39,279 nt of DNA from positions 1 through 39,279 of the forward strand of contig CALZJC010000008.1 in assembly GCA_945787525.1 (NCBI GenBank), read 5' to 3'. The first letter of the stretch is position 1. Each line of letters begins with the position of its first letter. Source of the stretch: Thermoanaerobaculia bacterium. Its GTDB lineage: Bacteria > Acidobacteriota > Thermoanaerobaculia > Multivoradales > JAHEKO01. Both the position numbers and the translations under genes were made by a program. This document shows positions 1 through 10,072 of this stretch, one piece after another. The notes below the pieces were generated by a model, which was given only the letters and a program-made list of their open reading frames with translations, did no database searches and was not told where the DNA came from.

Positions 1-738
1 GCGACCGGCGACCGCCGGCGGCGAGCGCGGATCGTCGTCCGCGCCCTCGAGCGGTTCGCGCCGGCCGTGCGGACCATCCATCCGCTGCGAGCCGAAGCGC
101 CGGAGGAAGACACCTGGCTGCTGGCTCATACCTTCGTCTCGATGACGTTCTCGCTACTGGCGCGCGTCGAGAGCTACTCCGATTGGCTGCGCGATTCCGC
201 CCAGGATGCGCTCCGCCGGGCCTATGACCTCTATCGCCTGGAGCTGCAAGCGCTCGACTGGCAGCGCCCCGGCGGCTTCTGGGTGCTCAAGTCTCCGGCT
301 CATCTGCCGACGTTGGCAGCGCTCCTCGAGCGCCTGCCCGAGGCGCGGATCGTCATGATGCATCGCGACCCGCTCGCCGTCGTACCGTCGACGTGCAGCC
401 TGTTTGCGACCGTGCGTGGCGTCTTCTCCGACGAGGTCGAGCCGCAGCAGATGGGACCGGCTCTGGCCGACAGGCTGGCCGGCTACCAGCACCAGGCGGA
501 GGAGGCGAGTCGGCGCTTTCCGGAGCGGGTGCTCGACGTCCGGTTCGAGGAGCTCGTCGAACGGCCGCTGGAGACCCTGCGCGGCGTCTACCGGCATGCC
601 GGCCGCGCCTTTCGGCCGGAGCTCGAGCGGTCGGCCGAGGCGTGGCTCGCTCGTCATCGGCGTCCACCCGAGCATCGCTACGACCTCGACCAGTTCGGTC
701 TGGACAGGGATCGGGTGCTGGCCGCTTTCGGTCGTTAG
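1..738 (+). CDS. Sulfotransferase family protein, 5' truncated by the window edge
   Basis: Frame is open from base 1 to the stop at 736-738. WVLKSPAHLPTLAALLERLPEARIVMMHRDPLAVVPS resembles the C-terminal PAPS-binding region of sulfotransferases. Confidence 0.75.
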   Translation, partial: ATGDRRRRARIVVRALERFAPAVRTIHPLRAEAPEEDTWLLAHTFVSMTFSLLARVESYSDWLRDSAQDALRRAYDLYRLELQALDWQRPGGFWVLKSPAHLPTLAALLERLPEARIVMMHRDPLAVVPSTCSLFATVRGVFSDEVEPQQMGPALADRLAGYQHQAEEASRRFPERVLDVRFEELVERPLETLRGVYRHAGRAFRPELERSAEAWLARHRRPPEHRYDLDQFGLDRDRVLAAFGR

Positions 739-858
739 CGGCGGCGGGGCCGGTGCCCGCGGGTCTCCTTGCCTGCCGCGTCCTTCTCCGACAGAATAGC
801 TGCTCTGCCGCCGCGCTCCGCGGCATCCGCCCACAACACCCCGGAGTAGGTCCAAGCA

Positions 859-1428
859 ATGGGTACCATAGACGCCAACGCCTGCCGTCCCGGCAAGAAG
901 CTGATCATCGACGGTGAGCCCTACTCGGTCATCGAGCGTGCGCACCACAAGCCTGGCAAGGGCGGCGCCTTTGTCCGCTTCAAGCTCAAGGGGGTCATCT
1001 CCGGCAAGGTGATCGACCACACGGTCCGTGCCGGCACCAAGATGGAGGAGGCCGATGTCACCACCCGGCCGATGCAGTATCTCTATCAGCAGGGTGATGA
1101 CTTCGTCTTCATGGACCAGGAGAGCTACGAGCAGACCACCGTGTCGAAGGACCTGCTGGGCTTTGCGGTGAACTTCCTGATCGAGAGCGCCGAGGCGCAG
1201 GTGACCCTCTACGACGGCCGGGCGATCGGTGTCCAGCTGCCGCAGAAGATGGCCTTCGAGGTCACCGACACGATCGACAACCCGGCGATGGGCAACACCG
1301 CGACCAACGTCACCAAGGACGCGACGATCGAGACCGGATACGTCGCCCAGGTGCCGCCCTTTATCAAGGTAGGCGAGAAGATCCGGCTGCTGACCGAAGA
1401 CGGAAGCTACCTGGAACGCGCCAACTAG
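859..1428 (+). CDS. efp: Translation elongation factor P
   Basis: Full-length 189 aa with the KPGKGGAF tip loop and C-terminal OB domain (GYVAQVPPFIKVGEKIRLLTEDGSYLERAN). Confidence 0.95.
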   Translation: MGTIDANACRPGKKLIIDGEPYSVIERAHHKPGKGGAFVRFKLKGVISGKVIDHTVRAGTKMEEADVTTRPMQYLYQQGDDFVFMDQESYEQTTVSKDLLGFAVNFLIESAEAQVTLYDGRAIGVQLPQKMAFEVTDTIDNPAMGNTATNVTKDATIETGYVAQVPPFIKVGEKIRLLTEDGSYLERAN

Positions 1429-1465
1429 CGCATTCGCCGACCCCGAACCCAAGAGGTACTCCAGC

Positions 1466-3034
1466 ATGACGAGAGCCCTGTCGAAGAGGTTGTGGGCGGG
1501 CCTTCTGCTCGCCGCCATCGCCGCCCTGTCATTGGCCCCCGCCGCCGCGGCCCAGGACCTGGCGGCTTTCGAGAAGACGACCACCGTAAAGGTCCTGGAG
1601 AACGGTTGGACGTTCATCATCGTCGAGCGCCCGGTGGCGCCGGTGTTCTCCTTCGCCACCTATGCCAACGTCGGCTCGGCTCAGGAGCTGCCGGGTATCA
1701 CCGGACTGGCGCACATGTTCGAGCATGTCGCCTTCAAGGGAACGCCCAAGCTGGGCACCAGCGACTATGAGGCCGAGAAGGCGGCGATCGCCGACATGGA
1801 GGCCTCCTACAACGCCTACCTCGAGACGCGGCTGGCCATCGGCGCGGACCCGGAGGAGGTCGACCGGCTCTGGCAGCAGTTCAAGGCCAAGGAGGAGATC
1901 GCCAACTCCTACTCGCTGAGCGAGGCGTTCGGCGAGATCCTCAACCGCGAGGGCGCCACGGGTCTCAACGCCTTCACCAACACCGATTTCACCGGCTACT
2001 TCTATTCGCTGCCGGCCAACAAGTTCGAGCTGTTCGCCTATCTCGAGTCGACCCGCTTTCTGAGCCCCGTCTTCCGCGAGTTCTACAAGGAGCGGGACGT
2101 GGTCCAGGAGGAGCGCCGGCTGCGCACCGAGAGCAACCCGATCGGCCGGCTGATCGAGCAGTTCGTCGCCGCCGCGTTCGTGGCCCATCCGTACAAGAAC
2201 CCGGTGGTCGGCCACATGAGCGATCTGGAGTCGTTCACGCTGACCGATGGAGAGGAGTTCTTCCGCACCTGGTATGTGCCCGCCAACCTGGTGACGGCAA
2301 TCGTCGGCGATGTCGACGCCGAGGCCGTGCTGCCGGTCATCGAGCGCTACTTCGGCCGCGTGCCGGAGGGCCCCAAGCCACCGGCGCTGCGCACTGTCGA
2401 GCCGCCGCAGATCGGCGAGAAGACGATCGTGATCCAGGACCCCTCGCAGCCGGTCTACGTCGAGGGGTACCACAAGCCGGCCCAGACCCACCCGGACCAG
2501 CCGGTCTGGGACGTGATCGACGACGTGCTGTCAAACGGCCGCACCTCGCGTCTCTACCGGTCCCTGGTGCGGGACAAGAAGATCGCCGCCCAGGCCGGCT
2601 CTTTCTCCTCCTTCCCGGGCAGCAAGTACCCGACGCTGTGGATCGCCTTCGCCATCCCGTCGCCGGGCATCGCCAACGAGGAGGTGCGCGACGCGATCCG
2701 CGCCGAGATCGAGCGTCTCAAGAACACGGACCTGGCCACTGAAGAGCTGGCCCGCGCCAAGACCCGCGCCAAGGCCGGCCTGCTGCGCTCGCTGCGCAAC
2801 AACTTCGGTCTGGCCAACAACCTGGCCCAGTGGCAGACGCTGTTTGGCGACTGGCGCGAGCTGTTCCGCTACATCGATCGCATCGAGGCGGTGACCGCGG
2901 CCGACGTTCGCCGGGTAGCCGGCGACACTCTGGTGGGGTCGAACCGGACCGTCGGCATGATCGTCACCGAGAGCACCGAGACCGGACAGGACGGCGAGGC
3001 AGCGGCCGACGAAGCGTCGGCGGCGAGCCGCTGA
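1466..3034 (+). CDS. M16 family zinc metalloprotease (catalytic-type subunit), exported
   Basis: N-terminal signal peptide (LLLAAIAALSLAPAAAAQ) and the inverted zinc motif HMFEH (1712-1726) with downstream EERR. Confidence 0.92.
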   Translation: MTRALSKRLWAGLLLAAIAALSLAPAAAAQDLAAFEKTTTVKVLENGWTFIIVERPVAPVFSFATYANVGSAQELPGITGLAHMFEHVAFKGTPKLGTSDYEAEKAAIADMEASYNAYLETRLAIGADPEEVDRLWQQFKAKEEIANSYSLSEAFGEILNREGATGLNAFTNTDFTGYFYSLPANKFELFAYLESTRFLSPVFREFYKERDVVQEERRLRTESNPIGRLIEQFVAAAFVAHPYKNPVVGHMSDLESFTLTDGEEFFRTWYVPANLVTAIVGDVDAEAVLPVIERYFGRVPEGPKPPALRTVEPPQIGEKTIVIQDPSQPVYVEGYHKPAQTHPDQPVWDVIDDVLSNGRTSRLYRSLVRDKKIAAQAGSFSSFPGSKYPTLWIAFAIPSPGIANEEVRDAIRAEIERLKNTDLATEELARAKTRAKAGLLRSLRNNFGLANNLAQWQTLFGDWRELFRYIDRIEAVTAADVRRVAGDTLVGSNRTVGMIVTESTETGQDGEAAADEASAASR

Positions 3035-3045
3035 GGAGAGTCGGA

Positions 3046-5208
3046 ATGATGCCAAGAACGAGACCCAACTGGATTCTGTGCCTGCTGCTGACGATCGTCG
3101 CGCTGGCGCCCGCCGCTGCCCAGGTCGAGACCGTCGACGAGCTGACCTACCCGGCGCTGCCCGATTTCGACGTGCCGGAGCCGCGCCGCGTCGAGCTGGA
3201 CAACGGCATGGTGGTGATGCTGCTCGAGGATCACGAGCTGCCGTTGATCGACGTCATCGCCCGGGTCCGCACCGGCGCCCGGCTGGAGCCGGCCGACAAG
3301 GTCGGCCTGGCTTCGCTGACCGGCGCCGTGTTGCGCACCGGCGGCACCGCCTCGATGAGCGGCGACGAGATCGACGACTTCCTCGAGAGCCGGGCGGCGA
3401 GCATCGAGACCTCCATCGGCACGGTGTCGGGGTCGGCTTCGATGAGCTGCCTCGAGGGCGACTTCCGCGAGGTGCTCGGCCTGTTCGCCGACGTGCTGCG
3501 CAACCCGGCGTTCCACGAGGAAAAGCTGGTGGTGGCCAAGAACCAGGCCAACACCGGCATCGCGCGGCAGAACGACCAGCCGCAGCAGATCATGTTCCGT
3601 GAGTTCGGCGAGATCGTCTACGGTCCCGAGTCGCCCTACGCGCGGCAAGAGACCTACACCTCGGTCGATGGGGTGACTCGCGACGACCTTATCGCCTGGC
3701 ATGGGCGTTTCTTTCACCCCAACAACATCATCCTCGGGCTGGTGGGTGTTTTCGACGGCGACGAGGCCCTGGCGATGGTGCGCCAGGCGTTTGGCGACGG
3801 GCCGGCGGGACCGCCGGCGCCGGAGTTCGAAGGCGGCTACCGCACCGAGGCATCGCCGGGCGTCTATGCCATCCGCAAGGACGACATGACCCAGTCGAAC
3901 ATCATCATGGGCCATCTCGGCATCGAGCGCGACAACCCGGACTACCTGGCCGTCGACCTGATGAACGAGGTGCTCGGCGGTAGCTTCGCCTCGCGGCTGT
4001 TCTCCAACGTTCGCACCAAGAAGGGGCTCGCCTATGCCGTTTCCGGCGGCGTGCGCAGCAACTTCGACTATCCGGGCCAGGCGAGCTTCTGGATGACGAC
4101 CAAGACCGAGACCACGGCGGCCGGCATCGATGCCCTGCTCGAGGAGGTCAGGGGCATGACCGCCTCGCCGCCGGACGCGGACGAGGTGGAGAAGGCGCTG
4201 GCCGGCATCCTCAACTCGTTTGTCTTCAACTCCGATTCGCGGCGCAAGATCCTCGGCCAGCAGCTCACCTACGAGTACTTCGGCTACCCGCTGGATTGGC
4301 TGTCGCGCTACTACGAGGGCATCCAGAAGGTCGGCCTGGAGGCGGTCCAGGAGGCGGCCCGGAAGTACCTGCATCCAGACAAGTTCGCCATCCTCGTGGT
4401 CGGCCCGGCCGAGGGTCGCGATCGGCCGCTCGAGGAGTACGGCGAGGTCAGCGAGGTGGATATCACGATCCCCGAGCTCGACGTGGCACAGGTGGCGGCG
4501 ACGGCCGAGTCGCGGGAGCGCGGCGCGGAGCTCATCGCGCGCGCCGTTGAAGCGGTGGGCGGTGCCGAGCGGCTGGCAGCGGTGCGGTCGCTACGTCGCT
4601 CGGCCGCGGCCGTGGCGTCGACGCCGCAGGGAGAGATGCAGATCGGTCTGAGCGAGCTGAACGTCTATCCGGACAGCCAGCGCCAGGAGATGACGTTGCC
4701 CTTCGGCACGATGGCAAGCGTGGTGACCCCGGAGGACGGCTTCATGGTGACGCCCCAGGGAGTACAGGACCTGCCCGGGTCGCGGCTCGCCGAGACCCGC
4801 AAGTCGATGCGCCGCCAGCTGGTGCCGCTGCTGCGCGCCCGCCTCGAGGAGGGCTTCGAGGCCGTGGCCCAGGGCGGCGCCGAGATCAACGGCCGGGCGG
4901 TGGAGCAGGTGCGTGTAGTGCTGCCCGGCGACGGCGACGTGATCACGCTGGCGATCGCCGGCGACAACGGCGACGTCGTGGCGATGTCGTACCGGGGCTC
5001 CGGCTTTACCGGCGCGCCGGGCGAGATCCACCAGGTGTACTCGGATTTCCGCGAAGTCCAAGGGCTGCGTCTGCCGTTCGAGGCCAGCGCGACTTTCGAG
5101 GGCGATCCGTACCTCTCCGTGACGACTTCCGAGATCGAGGTCGACCTCGAGGTGGAGCAGGGCGCCTTCGAGCGCCCGGCGCCCGCGGCGCCCGAGCCCA
5201 CGGGCTAG
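3046..5208 (+). CDS. M16-like protein without HxxEH, with a C-terminal LolA-like extension
   Basis: Start placed at ATG 3046 (MMPRTRPNWILCLLLTIVALAPAAAQ signal peptide); the track start at 2830 lies inside the upstream gene. M16 fold with NVRTKKGLAYAVSGG; no HxxEH; about 200 aa extra at the C-terminus. Confidence 0.88.
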   Translation: MMPRTRPNWILCLLLTIVALAPAAAQVETVDELTYPALPDFDVPEPRRVELDNGMVVMLLEDHELPLIDVIARVRTGARLEPADKVGLASLTGAVLRTGGTASMSGDEIDDFLESRAASIETSIGTVSGSASMSCLEGDFREVLGLFADVLRNPAFHEEKLVVAKNQANTGIARQNDQPQQIMFREFGEIVYGPESPYARQETYTSVDGVTRDDLIAWHGRFFHPNNIILGLVGVFDGDEALAMVRQAFGDGPAGPPAPEFEGGYRTEASPGVYAIRKDDMTQSNIIMGHLGIERDNPDYLAVDLMNEVLGGSFASRLFSNVRTKKGLAYAVSGGVRSNFDYPGQASFWMTTKTETTAAGIDALLEEVRGMTASPPDADEVEKALAGILNSFVFNSDSRRKILGQQLTYEYFGYPLDWLSRYYEGIQKVGLEAVQEAARKYLHPDKFAILVVGPAEGRDRPLEEYGEVSEVDITIPELDVAQVAATAESRERGAELIARAVEAVGGAERLAAVRSLRRSAAAVASTPQGEMQIGLSELNVYPDSQRQEMTLPFGTMASVVTPEDGFMVTPQGVQDLPGSRLAETRKSMRRQLVPLLRARLEEGFEAVAQGGAEINGRAVEQVRVVLPGDGDVITLAIAGDNGDVVAMSYRGSGFTGAPGEIHQVYSDFREVQGLRLPFEASATFEGDPYLSVTTSEIEVDLEVEQGAFERPAPAAPEPTG

Positions 5209-5236
5209 CTCGTGGTGGAAGTCTGGATGGTGTCGG

Positions 5237-7018
5237 TCAGTCGAGCTGCACGCTGGGCTCGCCCTCGCCGTCGATGAGGATGCGCAGCACGCGGCTGGCT
5301 CCCGCCGGCAGTGACACGTCCAACGTGCGGCGGACCGCGGCGCGATTGGGCAGCGTGACGTAGACCCGCAGCTCGGTGTCGCCGGCCGGCAGCCGCCGCT
5401 TCGCCTCCAGCCTGCCGGCGCCGGTCTTCCTGCGCAGCAGTCCGCTGCGTTTGCCAAAACGGAACCGCTGGTTCATGACCTGCTCGGGGCCCGCGTAGAC
5501 GGTCACCACGCCTCTGGGCATCTGGCTGAACAGATCGATCCGCAGATCGGACCAGTCGGGTAGGACTGGGCGGGGAGCTTCGACCGGCACCGTCGCCGGC
5601 GTTACGAGCTCCGCTGCCACCGGCACCACCGGGGGCTGTTTCTCGGGCTGCCGTCGGCTGGCCAGAGAGCGCTCCCGAGCCGCCTCGAGGCGAGCCAGCA
5701 GCTGCCGCACGGCGGGCTTCTCGGGGTCGAGCTCCGCAGCCTGGCGCAGAGCGTTGATCGCCTGGCTGTTGCGCCCCTGGCGCTGCGCTCGCTGCGCTTC
5801 GAGCAACAGGCGCTCGACGGTGCCGTCGCGCCAGAGAGCGGCGCGCTGGGCTTCCGCCTGGGTCTCCGCGGTGGCGCGGAGCCGGCGGATCTCCGGCCGG
5901 TGAGGCGCCATCTCGACCGCCAGGTCGAGCAGGCGGACGGCGGTCAACGCGTCGCCGGTGACGAGTAGCTCCTCCGCCTCATGCACCAGCTCGGCGTGCC
6001 CGGCGTTCAGCTGGTGAAGCGACACCGCCGGCATGTCGGCGGGCGGCGTCTCGAGCTTCTTCTGCGCCAGACTCCAGCCGCTGGCCGTGGCGAGCAGCGC
6101 GGCGACGCCTGCCGCTATCCACAACAGCGGCCGGCGCCGGCCGACCGGCGGCTCCGGCGGCGGGGGCAGCAGGTCGGAAAGATCGCGGGTGGCGGCCTCC
6201 TCGCGGTCCTCGAAGGCGGCGCGCAGGGACCGAGCCAGGGCGCCGGCAGTGGCCAGGCGGTCGGCTGGGGCCTTGGCCAGAGCCCGGCGCAGCACCTTGA
6301 CGACCGGGGCCGGCAGGGCGGCGCCGTGCTCCTCGGGAGGCGTGAACGGCTCGTTGGCCAGGCGCCGGACGACTTCCTTGAGGTCGGGATGATCAAACGG
6401 GCGCTTGCCGGTGAGCATCTCGTAGACCACGACGCCCAGCGCGAAGACATCGGCACGCCCGTCGACGGCCTCGCCGCGCAGCTGCTCCGGCGCCACGTAG
6501 TGCGGCGTCCCCAGACGGTCGGCGGGCTCGGAAACGGTCGGCGCCGAGGCGATGCCGAAATCGGTCAGCTTCACCCTTTCGTTGGCGGTGATCAAGATGT
6601 TGCCAGGTTTGACGTCGCGGTGGACCACGCCCTTGGCATGGGCGTAGTCGAGGGCGGAGGCGACCTGCTCGGTGACCTTGAGCACGAAGTCGTCGGGTAG
6701 CGGCTTGCCCGGGCGCAGCACCTCTTTCAGGTCGGTCCCCTGAACGTACTCCATGGCGATGAACGGCTGCTCGCCGCCCGCGGCGTCGTGCACCGTGACG
6801 ATGCCCGGGTGGTCGAGGCCACCGGCGGCACGGGCCTCGCGCAGAAAGGAAGGTCCATCTCCGTCCTCGTCGTGGCCGTTGCCGAGATGGCCGTTGAGCG
6901 CCTTGACGGCGACCAGGCGGCCGAGCGCCGGGTCCTGTGCCAGGTAGACGGTACCCATGGCGCCGCGCCCCAGCTCTTCGACGATCTCGTAGCGGCCCAG
7001 GCCTTCGGTCTTCGTCAT
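5237..7018 (-). CDS. Membrane-anchored serine/threonine protein kinase with C-terminal repeat region
   Basis: GRGAMGTVY glycine loop, VVHRDVKPGNIL, DFG, APEQL; TM LLWIAAGVAALLATASGW followed by a TPR-like region. Confidence 0.93.
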   Translation of the reverse strand: MTKTEGLGRYEIVEELGRGAMGTVYLAQDPALGRLVAVKALNGHLGNGHDEDGDGPSFLREARAAGGLDHPGIVTVHDAAGGEQPFIAMEYVQGTDLKEVLRPGKPLPDDFVLKVTEQVASALDYAHAKGVVHRDVKPGNILITANERVKLTDFGIASAPTVSEPADRLGTPHYVAPEQLRGEAVDGRADVFALGVVVYEMLTGKRPFDHPDLKEVVRRLANEPFTPPEEHGAALPAPVVKVLRRALAKAPADRLATAGALARSLRAAFEDREEAATRDLSDLLPPPPEPPVGRRRPLLWIAAGVAALLATASGWSLAQKKLETPPADMPAVSLHQLNAGHAELVHEAEELLVTGDALTAVRLLDLAVEMAPHRPEIRRLRATAETQAEAQRAALWRDGTVERLLLEAQRAQRQGRNSQAINALRQAAELDPEKPAVRQLLARLEAARERSLASRRQPEKQPPVVPVAAELVTPATVPVEAPRPVLPDWSDLRIDLFSQMPRGVVTVYAGPEQVMNQRFRFGKRSGLLRRKTGAGRLEAKRRLPAGDTELRVYVTLPNRAAVRRTLDVSLPAGASRVLRILIDGEGEPSVQLD

Positions 7019-7129
7019 CGTCAGGCTCCCAAACCGAGGGTAGGTGGACCGCCGTCTCTACGCTATGCAGCAATTCACTTTGCAGAGCGGCCAGCGGCGG
7101 GCAGCGTCGGCAGGTACAATGCGGCCGGC

Positions 7130-8344
7130 ATGGAGACGAAGGGCATTCCCCAGCACAGTGCCGCCGAGTCGCTCGGCGGATTTGCCGATCTAGGTGTGAG
7201 CGCGCCGGTGGTCGAGGCGCTGGAGCGGATCGGTTTTCACTCGCCGACGCCGATCCAGGCGGCGGTCATCCCGCCTGCGCTGACCGGGCGAGACGTCATC
7301 GGCCTCGCCGAGACCGGTTCCGGCAAGACCGCGGCCTTTTCGCTGCCGATGCTCGAGCGGACCGAGCCCTCCGGTCGCTGCACCGGTCTCGTCGTCTGCC
7401 CGACGCGCGAGATCGCTCTGCAGACCAAGCGGTTCCTCGACGGGCTGGTCGGTCTCAAGGGGTTGCGCTCGGCCTGTCTTATCGGCGGTGTCAAGCTGCC
7501 GCCCCAGACCGAAAAGCTGCGTGGTGGAGTCGATCTTGTCGTCGCCACTCCGGGCCGCCTGCTCGACCACTGTCGCCGGCGCAATGTGTCGCTGGACGGC
7601 GTCCGCTGTCTGGTCCTGGACGAGGCGGACCACATGCTCGATCTCGGCTTCCTGCCACAGATGCAGGAGATTCTCGACCTGGTGCCCAGCCGCCGGCAGA
7701 CACTGATGTTCTCGGCCACGTTGCCGCAGGTGATCGAGCGTCTCGCCAAGCGCGTGATGAGCGACCCGCTGCGCTTCGACCTGCTGCCCAGCGGCCGCAC
7801 CGCCGAGGGCATCGAGCACCGCCTCTATCTGGTGCACGACCGCGACAAGAAGAGCTGTCTGGTGGCGCTGACCCACCAGCAGGAAGGCAGTACGCTGGTC
7901 TTCATGCGCCGCAAGGTCGATGCCGACTGGGCCTCCAGGCAGCTCGAGCTCGAAGGCGAGTCGGTCGCGCGGCTGCACTCCGATCGCTCGCAGAGCCAGC
8001 GTGTGGCGGCGCTGGAGGGCTTTCGCAAGGGCGGCTTTCGCATCCTGGTAGCCACCGATCTGGCGGCCCGCGGCATCGACGTGCCGCGCTGCGCGCACAT
8101 CGTCAACTACGACCTGCCGGCCACCGTCGAGGACTATGTGCATCGCGCGGGGCGCACCGCGCGCGGCTCGCTCAAGGGGGTCGTCTCCTCCATCGGCACC
8201 TGGCGGGACAAGCAGATGGTGCGCGACATCGAGGCGGCGATAGGCGAGCCCCTGCCGCGCCGGGTGGCGGCGGGCGTCACGCCCCAGGAAGAGCGGCGCT
8301 CGACGATTCGCGGCCGCGAGCGCGTGCGGCGCCGCCTGATGTGA
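7130..8344 (+). CDS. DEAD-box ATP-dependent RNA helicase
   Basis: ETGSGKT, LDEADHML, SATLPQ, ATDLAARGIDVPRCAHIVNYDLP, HRAGRTARG. Start at ATG 7130 (METKGIPQHS); the track ORF start is upstream inside the divergent kinase gene. Confidence 0.93.
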   Translation: METKGIPQHSAAESLGGFADLGVSAPVVEALERIGFHSPTPIQAAVIPPALTGRDVIGLAETGSGKTAAFSLPMLERTEPSGRCTGLVVCPTREIALQTKRFLDGLVGLKGLRSACLIGGVKLPPQTEKLRGGVDLVVATPGRLLDHCRRRNVSLDGVRCLVLDEADHMLDLGFLPQMQEILDLVPSRRQTLMFSATLPQVIERLAKRVMSDPLRFDLLPSGRTAEGIEHRLYLVHDRDKKSCLVALTHQQEGSTLVFMRRKVDADWASRQLELEGESVARLHSDRSQSQRVAALEGFRKGGFRILVATDLAARGIDVPRCAHIVNYDLPATVEDYVHRAGRTARGSLKGVVSSIGTWRDKQMVRDIEAAIGEPLPRRVAAGVTPQEERRSTIRGRERVRRRLM

Positions 8345-8366
8345 GCCGCTTCGAGACGGCTTCGTC

Positions 8367-10022
8367 GTGATGAAGCCGGGCCGGCAGGTCGTCACGGGCG
8401 CGGTCGCCATGGCGGTGCTGGCCGCGGCGGCGTCGCGAGCGCAGCCGGAACAGCCGGACGGGTGGCTGGCGGTGCGCAGCGCCAACTTCACCGTCTACTC
8501 CGACGCCGAGGCCGAACGCGCCGTCGAGATCGCCAGCGGCCTCGAGCGGCTGCGCGACGCCTTCGCGCGGCTGGCTCCGGAGGTCTCCGTGAGCTCGCCG
8601 GTGCCGACTCGCATCGTCGCCTTCCGCGACGCGGAGTCGTTCGCCGGCTACAAGACCATCGCGGACCGCGACGGAATCAAGATCCTGGGCCAGTTTCTGG
8701 CCCATCGTGACGGCAACTTCATCGCCTTGAACGCCGACCCCAGCCTGGTGGGCGCCCTGGCGACCATCCAGCACGAGTACGTGCACGAGCTGGTGCAGCA
8801 CAACCTGCCGACGGTGCCGCTGTGGTTCAACGAGGGGCTGGCCGAGTACTACAGCACCTTCGCGGTCGAGGGCGAGGTCGCTTTCGTCGGCCGGCCGGTG
8901 GCGCGCCACCTGCGCTGGCTGCAGGCCCATCCGCGGTTCTCGCTCGGCGAAGTGCTCGCCACGACCCGCGCGTCCGCCGCCGAGCATGGCGCCGAGGCCG
9001 CCGGTCAGATGTACGCCGTCTCATGGCTGCTGGTGCACTATCTGCTGTCCGGCGATGCCGACCGGCTGGACGCCGCCGCCGAGCTTCTCTACCTGCTCGA
9101 CAGCGGCGAAGAGCCGGAGGCGGCGGTCTACGCGGCGCTCGATCTCGGCGCCGTCGAACTGACCGAGCGGCTGCGCGAGTACCTGCTGCGGCCGCTGGCC
9201 CAGGCCGGCTGGCGGCTTCCCGCCGGCGCCGGCGCCGCGCCGGCGGTCGAGTCGGTGGACGCCGCCGATCTGCTGAGCCACCTCGGGGACCTGCTGACGC
9301 GGCAGCGGCAGCTCGACGCCGCCGGCCGGCACTACGACCTGGCGCTGGCCTACGACAGCCTTCACGCCGGCGCTCACTCCGGTCTGGCCACGGTGCGCGA
9401 TCTCGAGGGCCGGCTCGAAGAAGCGGCGATCCTGCACCGCGAGGCGATCGCCTTGCGGCCGGTGGCAGCCGAGCCCTATCTGCGCTTCGGCCGTCATCTG
9501 ATCGAGGTGGCGCAGAGCGGGCTGCCCGACGAGACTGCCGCCGCCGAGCTGGCCGATGAGGCGCGCGCCATGTTTGCCATGGCGGCGCGCCGGGCTCCCG
9601 ATTTCGCCGAGTGCCGCGCCATGCTCGGTGCGGCTCAGCTGCTGCCGGGCGGCGCGCCGGAGCGCGGGATCGCGCTGCTCGAGGAAGTCCGCCGTGAGTT
9701 GCCGCAACGCGCCGACATCGTCTTCAACCTGTTGCAGCTCAATCTGGCCGACGATCGCGTCGCGCCGGCGGCGGCCCTGCTCGGTGGCGCCCTGGCGCGG
9801 CTCGCCGACGCCGAGATGCTGGCCCGGGCCCGCGAGGCGGTGGAGCGGACCTCGTACCTCAAGGCGGCGCGCGAGGCGCTGGCCGACGGGCAGGTGGACG
9901 AGGGGCTGCGGCTACTCGATCGGGCGCTCGAAGCGACCAGCGATGCGCAGATGCGGGCGGCGATCGCCGCTCAGCGCGCCACCATCGAGCGTCGCGCGGG
10001 CTACCGCGGGCGCGGCGAATAG
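8367..10022 (+). CDS. Exported gluzincin-like (peptidase MA/DUF1570-type) protein with tetratricopeptide-like repeats
   Basis: HEYVHELVQHNLPTVPLWFNEGLAEYY (HExxH plus NEGxAEY) and repeat region such as LAYDSLHAGAHSGLATVRDLEGRLEEAAILHREAIALRP. Confidence 0.8.
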   Translation: MMKPGRQVVTGAVAMAVLAAAASRAQPEQPDGWLAVRSANFTVYSDAEAERAVEIASGLERLRDAFARLAPEVSVSSPVPTRIVAFRDAESFAGYKTIADRDGIKILGQFLAHRDGNFIALNADPSLVGALATIQHEYVHELVQHNLPTVPLWFNEGLAEYYSTFAVEGEVAFVGRPVARHLRWLQAHPRFSLGEVLATTRASAAEHGAEAAGQMYAVSWLLVHYLLSGDADRLDAAAELLYLLDSGEEPEAAVYAALDLGAVELTERLREYLLRPLAQAGWRLPAGAGAAPAVESVDAADLLSHLGDLLTRQRQLDAAGRHYDLALAYDSLHAGAHSGLATVRDLEGRLEEAAILHREAIALRPVAAEPYLRFGRHLIEVAQSGLPDETAAAELADEARAMFAMAARRAPDFAECRAMLGAAQLLPGGAPERGIALLEEVRRELPQRADIVFNLLQLNLADDRVAPAAALLGGALARLADAEMLARAREAVERTSYLKAAREALADGQVDEGLRLLDRALEATSDAQMRAAIAAQRATIERRAGYRGRGE

Positions 10023-10072
10023 AAGAGCCGCCGCGGCGTATAGAATCCCGGGAGACGACACAGGGGCTCGAC

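Noticed and set aside
154-1659. 501-aa minus-strand ORF
   Set aside because: Runs antisense across the sulfotransferase, efp and M16 genes, with low-complexity Arg/Gly/Leu composition and no family motif; a GC-rich shadow ORF.
2869-4374. 501-aa minus-strand ORF over the second M16 gene
   Set aside because: Antisense to a clearly conserved coding frame; no recognisable domain.
5209-5236. Possible terminator between the convergent M16 and kinase genes
   Set aside because: No stable hairpin or T-run visible in the 28-bp gap.
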